Positions 6,069 to 9,732 of a stretch of DNA of 9,732 nucleotides are shown one piece after another. The notes beneath the pieces were generated by a model. The model had not been told where the DNA came from, searched no databases, and saw nothing but the letters and a program-made list of their open reading frames with translations. Position 1 is the first letter of the stretch. The number at the start of each line of letters is the position of its first letter. The stretch comes from Leptolyngbya sp. SIO4C5 (lineage in GTDB: Bacteria; Cyanobacteriota; Cyanobacteriia; Phormidesmidales; Phormidesmidaceae), in NCBI GenBank assembly GCA_010671965.1, contig JAAHIC010000108.1:1-9732 (forward strand), given 5' to 3'. A program made the translations under genes and the position numbers.

Positions 6069-7253
6069 ATGATCGATAACGCTATTAGCGTCTTACTAGT
6101 CGAAGATGATGAGGATGACTTTTTTTTAATTCGAGATCTGCTAGATGAGGTACGAGAACAGCAGTTTCAGCTTGACTGGGTACCTACTTTTGAGCAAGCA
6201 GCCACCAGAATTGAGCAGCAGCGTCACGATGTTTATCTCGTAGACTATCGGCTGGGTCAGCATGATGGGCTAGAACTGCTACAGATGATCCAGCAGCGGC
6301 AATATCATGCTCCAGTAATTATCTTGAGCGGGCAAGGCGATCGCGAACTGGACATTGCCGCCTTGCGATCGGGAGCCGCTGACTATCTCGATAAAGCCTA
6401 TCTTCAATCTTCTTTGCTAGAACACTATATTCGAGCATCGATTGAGCGCAATCGCGCCCTGAGAGCGCTACGGGACAATGAACAAAAATATCGGCAGCTA
6501 TTTGAGCAAGAGAACCGTCTGCGCGAGGAGCTGTCTCGCTCCAATGAGGCTTTAGAAGACTTTGCCTATATTGCGTCTCATGATTTGCAGGAGCCACTGC
6601 GAGCCATTGGTGGCTATACGCAGTTGCTCAACAACGAGTATGCTGATAGGCTTGACGCCACTGCCTCAGAATATATGGACTATATTCTCAACGGCACTCG
6701 GCGAATGCAGAGTTTGATTCAAGATCTGCTCACCTATTCGCGGGCCGGCAGCGACAGTCATCCCTTTAGCCTCTTTGCCTGCCGCCAGGCCGTTGAGGCC
6801 GCAATGAGTAACTTGCAGTCTGTCATTCAGGAAAATCAAGCCGCAATTGAAGTCGATTCCCTGCCTCATTTGCTTGCGGACTATTCTCAGATTGTGCAGC
6901 TCTTTCAAAATCTGCTGAGTAACGCCCTCAAATTTCGCCGCGACGTGCCGCTGCGGATCCAGATTAAAGCCCAACCTACTGAACACCAGCAGTGGCTGTT
7001 CAGCGTGGCAGATAACGGTATTGGCATCAAGCCTGAGTATTTCGATCGCATCTTCAAGATCTTTAAGCGCCTGCATACCCAGCGAGAGTTTCCGGGCACT
7101 GGGGTTGGGCTTGCCCTGTGCAAAAGGATCATAGAGCAACACAACGGTAAAATTTGGTTAGACTCTGAGCCTGGTGTGGGCACCACCTTTTATTTCACCC
7201 TAGCCCAGACTCCTTCTAAAACTGCTGCTGTAGCTGCTATCAATTCAGACTAA
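6069..7253 (+). CDS. Receiver-histidine kinase (REC-HisKA-HATPase), first copy
   Basis: 394-residue soluble protein. An N-terminal receiver (about 5-125) has EDDEDD (12-17), phospho-acceptor D59 in LVDYRLG, S86 where Thr is usual, and K108 followed by Ala rather than Pro. A coiled coil (about 125-160) leads to HisKA with H171 in SHDLQEPLR and an HATPase with N285, D315 in DNGIGI and GTGVGL. No sensor or membrane domain is present, so input probably comes as phosphate on D59. Start ATG 6069 is chosen, 1 nt after the previous stop, because it begins directly at the receiver and AGAGAG lies about 8 nt upstream; an in-frame ATG at 6018 lies inside the upstream gene and adds non-conserved residues. 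Sits between two Rcp1-type regulators. Confidence 0.93.
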   Translation: MIDNAISVLLVEDDEDDFFLIRDLLDEVREQQFQLDWVPTFEQAATRIEQQRHDVYLVDYRLGQHDGLELLQMIQQRQYHAPVIILSGQGDRELDIAALRSGAADYLDKAYLQSSLLEHYIRASIERNRALRALRDNEQKYRQLFEQENRLREELSRSNEALEDFAYIASHDLQEPLRAIGGYTQLLNNEYADRLDATASEYMDYILNGTRRMQSLIQDLLTYSRAGSDSHPFSLFACRQAVEAAMSNLQSVIQENQAAIEVDSLPHLLADYSQIVQLFQNLLSNALKFRRDVPLRIQIKAQPTEHQQWLFSVADNGIGIKPEYFDRIFKIFKRLHTQREFPGTGVGLALCKRIIEQHNGKIWLDSEPGVGTTFYFTLAQTPSKTAAVAAINSD

Positions 7254-7258
7254 GAGAC

Positions 7259-7702
7259 ATGATAGGCGAAACCAACAAATACTTGAATATCCTGCTGGTT
7301 GAAGACTCTGCAAGTGATGCCGCCCTAATTCGCAGGGGGTTAAGTCAGAGTAAAATTAAGAACCAAACTCACTGGCTAGAAGATGGTGAGCGAGCGATCG
7401 CCTATTTGAGACAACAGGAGCCTTATACCAAAGCGCCTCGTCCAGACCTCGTTCTCCTAGATCTCAACTTACCCCGACTAGATGGGCGCGAGGTCTTGCA
7501 TCAGATCAAATCTGATCCTGACCTCAAAGAGATTCCAGTCATTGTCATTACGACTTCAGCAGCCGAAAAAGATATTCAACAGTCCTATTTGCTCTACGCC
7601 AACTGCTACATCGTCAAGCCGTTTGACGTGCAAAGTTTCTTGCAGATGATACAGACAGTTGACAGCTTTTGGCTGAGGACTGCTGCTCTACCTTCCCAAT
7701 AA
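7259..7702 (+). CDS. Rcp1-type single-domain response regulator (second copy)
   Basis: 147 residues, receiver only. E15-D16, phospho-acceptor D68 in LLDLNLP, Thr pair 98-99 in ITTS and K120 in KPF are intact. It closely resembles the regulator at 5606-6067 in layout: the insert before LLDLN, the PRxDGRE stretch, and the C-terminal aromatic ending FWLRTAALP versus YWFEIVALP. The two are therefore likely paralogues from duplication. The ATG is 5 nt after the preceding stop; AAGAG overlaps that stop and serves as ribosome site, which implies translational coupling. Expected to take phosphate from one of the adjacent kinases; no output domain. Confidence 0.93.
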   Translation: MIGETNKYLNILLVEDSASDAALIRRGLSQSKIKNQTHWLEDGERAIAYLRQQEPYTKAPRPDLVLLDLNLPRLDGREVLHQIKSDPDLKEIPVIVITTSAAEKDIQQSYLLYANCYIVKPFDVQSFLQMIQTVDSFWLRTAALPSQ

Positions 7703-7709
7703 GTCAACT

Positions 7710-8837
7710 ATGACTCAGACTCCTTTTTCGATTTTAGTTGTTGAAGACAGCCCCAGCGACGCTAATTTACTGCATCAAATTTTCTCGCAGTCAGGCTCGG
7801 AGCAGTGGCGCTTAGTCTTTGTAGAACGCCTCAGCGAAGCAATTGATACCGTTCAGCAGCAGTCTTTTGATTTAGCGCTGTTAGATCTGTTTTTACCTGA
7901 CTCTGATGGCCTCAATACAGTTATCCGGTTTCGCGAAGCCGTTTCTCACGTACCTGTCATCGTCCTCACGATTGCTAATGATGAAAAGCAAGCGCTACAG
8001 GCGATCAATCAGGGGGCACAGGATTTTTTAATTAAGGGCGAAATTACTCCTCAGTTACTGATGCGATCGATTCGCTATGGGATTGAGCGAGGACGCCTTA
8101 CGCGGCAGTTGCAAGTAGCTAATACGGAACTCGAAGCCTTTAGCTACTCTGTTGCGCACGATCTCCGAGCACCTCTGCGGGCCATTGAAGGGTTTAGCCA
8201 AGCATTACTTGAAGACTGTGGTTCTCAACTAAATCCTACGGGAATTGATTACGTAGATCGAATCCAAACTAGTGCTACTCGCTTAGGCAATTTAATTGAA
8301 GACTTACTCGCTTACAGTCGCCTTAGTCGAGCCGAAACGCCCGTAGAACCTGTTGATGTAGGCGTAGTGATATCAACGGCGCTTTCAACATTGGAGCATT
8401 CCGTGCAGCAGTCTCAAGCGCAAATTTTAGTTGAACAGCCCCTGCCGACTGTGATGGCTCATAAGCCAATCTTGCTCCAAGCGTTTCTGAATCTAATCTC
8501 CAACGCAATTAAATTTGTTCATCCCAAGGTTCAGCCTCAGATTCGGATCTGGGCAGAAGTTTTAGAGTCATGGCATAGCGAGTCCTTTCAGCCTGCTACT
8601 TCTCGTATGGCGCGGCTTTGGATTGAAGACAACGGCATTGGTATTCCTGAAGCGCAGCAGGAGCGAATTTTTGGCGTCTTTGAACGATTACACGGTTCTG
8701 AGTCTTATGCCGGCACTGGCATTGGCCTAGCGATCGCTCGCAAGGCGGTCGAAAAAGTAGGCGGTGAGGTTGGCGTTGAGTCGCAAGCGGGAAAGGGCAG
8801 CCGCTTTTGGATTGATTTACCGCAGGCCAGATCCTGA
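7710..8837 (+). CDS. Receiver-histidine kinase (REC-HisKA-HATPase), second copy
   Basis: 375 residues with the same order as the protein at 6069-7253. The receiver (about 5-125) has E12-D13, D59 in LLDLFLP, T87 and K109 followed by Gly. HisKA has H150 in AHDLRAPLR, a bacteriophytochrome-like variant of the HDLQEPLR seen in the other two kinases. HATPase residues N265, D307 (DNGIGI) and GTGIGL are intact. There is no membrane or sensory domain, so its input is likely phosphate on the receiver. It starts 7 nt after the previous stop without a clear Shine-Dalgarno (translational coupling likely) and ends the operon. Its stop is 13 bp from the 3' end of a convergent dehydrogenase relic, with no obvious terminator between them. 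Confidence 0.93.
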   Translation: MTQTPFSILVVEDSPSDANLLHQIFSQSGSEQWRLVFVERLSEAIDTVQQQSFDLALLDLFLPDSDGLNTVIRFREAVSHVPVIVLTIANDEKQALQAINQGAQDFLIKGEITPQLLMRSIRYGIERGRLTRQLQVANTELEAFSYSVAHDLRAPLRAIEGFSQALLEDCGSQLNPTGIDYVDRIQTSATRLGNLIEDLLAYSRLSRAETPVEPVDVGVVISTALSTLEHSVQQSQAQILVEQPLPTVMAHKPILLQAFLNLISNAIKFVHPKVQPQIRIWAEVLESWHSESFQPATSRMARLWIEDNGIGIPEAQQERIFGVFERLHGSESYAGTGIGLAIARKAVEKVGGEVGVESQAGKGSRFWIDLPQARS

Positions 8838-8850
8838 ATACCCCAGCCTA

Positions 8851-9273
8851 TCAATAGCGATCGCGCCGCACCGCTTTGACAACGCGATCGAACTGCCACT
8901 TACAGCACAGGTGTAATCAGGCCGTGCCAGCGGGCTAGCAGCGCCATTTCTAGGCCAGGGGTAATCCATAAACTGCTGCTGGTCGAGGCTGCGCAAAGCG
9001 TCTTGAGCTACCTGATCTGGACTGAGGCACTGGGCCATCGCCGTCACCTGCGCCTGCTCAGGCTAAGCGCGATCGGTCACATCGGCGGCAAAGGCGGCAA
9101 TCTTCTGTTCGGCGTTCTGTCTAAGCGCAGTCAGCTCGGCCACAGCCGCCTGCAGGCGTTCCTGACGGCTTGGCAATGAGGGAGAGATGAGTGCCGCGCT
9201 GAACCAGTTGGTACGCGATCGCTAGGCCAATACTGCTAGAACTGCCAGTGATTATGGCGTGCTGATAGTTCAT
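8851..9273 (-). pseudogene. Decayed short-chain dehydrogenase (3-ketosphinganine-reductase-like)
   Basis: Reading the minus strand from ATG 9273 gives an SDR amino end, MNYQHAIITGSSSSIGLAIA, with the nucleotide-binding TGxxxxIG (third glycine changed to Ser). After LIA the frame shifts, consistent with loss of 2 nt near 9174, and continues as ERLQAAVAELTALRQNAEQ and AAFAADVTDRA. A TAG follows at 9065-9063. The whole catalytic centre (Ser, YxxxK) is missing: the text jumps from TAMAQ to LSPDQVAQDALRSLDQQQF. Two more shifts are needed to read PGLEMALLARWHGLITPVL and the end WQFDRVVKAVRRDRY, stopping at 8853-8851. In total about 140 codons remain of an expected 270 or so. The C-terminal pattern recalls 3-ketodihydrosphingosine reductases. 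It cannot make an active enzyme. An open frame at 8817-9047 covers part of the relic and is not a separate gene. Confidence 0.85.
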
Positions 9274-9480
9274 GCGGCTGCCATGAGTTTGGTGAAAGCT
9301 TTCTTCATAGCGGTGATAGTCTGATCAATCTGAGCTTCCGTCTGACATGAGCTAATGAAGAACCGTAGGCGAGCTGAGCGATATGGTACACCTCGCCAAT
9401 ACCTCTTCCGGTCTGACCCACAACACCGATAGAGTGAGATTCATTCACCATCAGTAGAGCATTGTTTTCTGTAGTTATTC
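9270..9480 (-). pseudogene. Decayed alpha-oxoamine synthase / serine-palmitoyltransferase-like aminotransferase
   Basis: The minus strand encodes NALLMVNESHSIGVVGQTGRGIGE, matching the PLP-site region VDEAHSxG of the KBL/BioF/SPT family, with the PLP-binding Asp replaced by Asn. It then jumps, in another frame, to the family's carboxy end, SARLRFFISSCQTEAQID followed by QTITAMKKAFTKLMAAA and TGA. The Schiff-base lysine region and the whole amino half are absent; about 70 codons remain of roughly 400. The terminal TGA overlaps the ATG of the dehydrogenase relic (ATGA, 9273-9270), so the two were a translationally coupled pair. An SPT-like synthase next to a ketosphinganine-reductase-like SDR suggests former sphingoid-base or related lipid synthesis; BioF or KBL-like identity remains possible. 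Confidence 0.8.
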
Positions 9481-9714
9481 ATATGCAGATGCGATGGCTG
9501 TTTCTGCTAACCCTTTACGCTTAGAAGGTAGGCCCCTATTGACATGAACACCAATCAGTTGTTCTCCAGGACCAGATAAGCGATATTGTGCAGTAAGATA
9601 CCTCAGTGCTAGATAAGCACCACGATGATTGAATTCATTGAGAACCTGTCCCTCTGTCAAATCTCTATACACTTTTGCAAGATGCTTTTGCCAGTTCTCA
9701 GAAGATTTACTCAT
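9475..9714 (-). CDS. Hypothetical 79-residue protein
   Basis: I do not recognise a family. The frame from ATG 9714 to TAA 9477-9475 gives 79 residues. The first half is charged and probably helical (SENWQKHLAKVYRDLTEGQVL), followed by NEFNHRGAYLALRYLTAQYR and a glycine-containing part ending GVHVNRGLPSKRKGLAETA. No signal peptide or membrane helix is visible. No Shine-Dalgarno is seen before the ATG, and the gene ends exactly where the aminotransferase relic becomes recognisable. Composition is protein-like, so it may be a real small gene brought next to the relic by the deletion that removed the aminotransferase amino half, or the truncated start of a longer gene. Confidence 0.5.
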   Translation of the reverse strand: MSKSSENWQKHLAKVYRDLTEGQVLNEFNHRGAYLALRYLTAQYRLSGPGEQLIGVHVNRGLPSKRKGLAETAIASAYE

Positions 9715-9732
9715 TGACTGATAAAATTTCTT

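Noticed and set aside
6319..7186. Minus-strand open frames at 6319-6597, 6666-7142 (158 codons) and 6905-7186
   Set aside because: They are antisense to the conserved kinase core of the gene at 6069-7253 and show no domain of their own.
8705..9047. Minus-strand open frames at 8705-8899 and 8817-9047 as separate genes
   Set aside because: They mix pieces of the dehydrogenase relic with sequence antisense to the last kinase; neither is an independent gene.

Overview
The window reads as chromosomal DNA of a cyanobacterium. Three things point there: about eleven copies of the octamer GCGATCGC (HIP1) in 9.7 kb; a recognisable SbtA/SbtB bicarbonate-uptake pair of the carbon-concentrating mechanism; and a cluster of Rcp1-type response regulators and phytochrome-style kinases, one carrying an ETR1-like ethylene-binding domain. 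Genus cannot be fixed from the sequence.

Region 1 (1-2853, all minus strand) is an inorganic-carbon/sodium module read sbtA -> sbtB -> Na+/H+ antiporter. SbtA imports HCO3- with Na+, SbtB is its PII-like regulator, and the CPA1 antiporter (cut by the window edge) could return the co-imported Na+ to the outside. SbtB stops exactly before the C-terminal cysteine-containing R-loop known from Synechocystis, and the cytoplasmic loop of SbtA carries a tandem repeat.

Region 2 (2854-4022) is mostly non-coding. It holds the sbtA leader and likely control region, rich in inverted repeats; three copies of an extended HIP1 11-mer; one small possible membrane-protein gene on the minus strand (3407-3649); and the upstream region of the signalling operon.

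Region 3 (4023-8837, all plus strand) is a tight five-gene signalling operon with alternating layout: ethylene-receptor-like kinase (EBD-PAS-HisKA-HATPase), single-domain receiver, receiver-kinase, single-domain receiver, receiver-kinase. Gaps are 29, 1, 5 and 7 nt. The genes supply three kinase cores and four receiver domains but no DNA-binding or enzymatic output domain, which suggests a multi-step phosphorelay or a branched switch acting on a partner elsewhere.

Region 4 (8838-9732, minus strand) is a gene graveyard. A decayed short-chain dehydrogenase (8851-9273) overlaps by ATGA the end of a decayed alpha-oxoamine-synthase/serine-palmitoyltransferase-like aminotransferase (9270-9480). Both have large internal deletions and frame breaks. 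They look like the remains of a two-gene operon for long-chain-base-like (sphingoid) synthesis. An unrecognised 79-residue open frame (9475-9714) abuts the relic.
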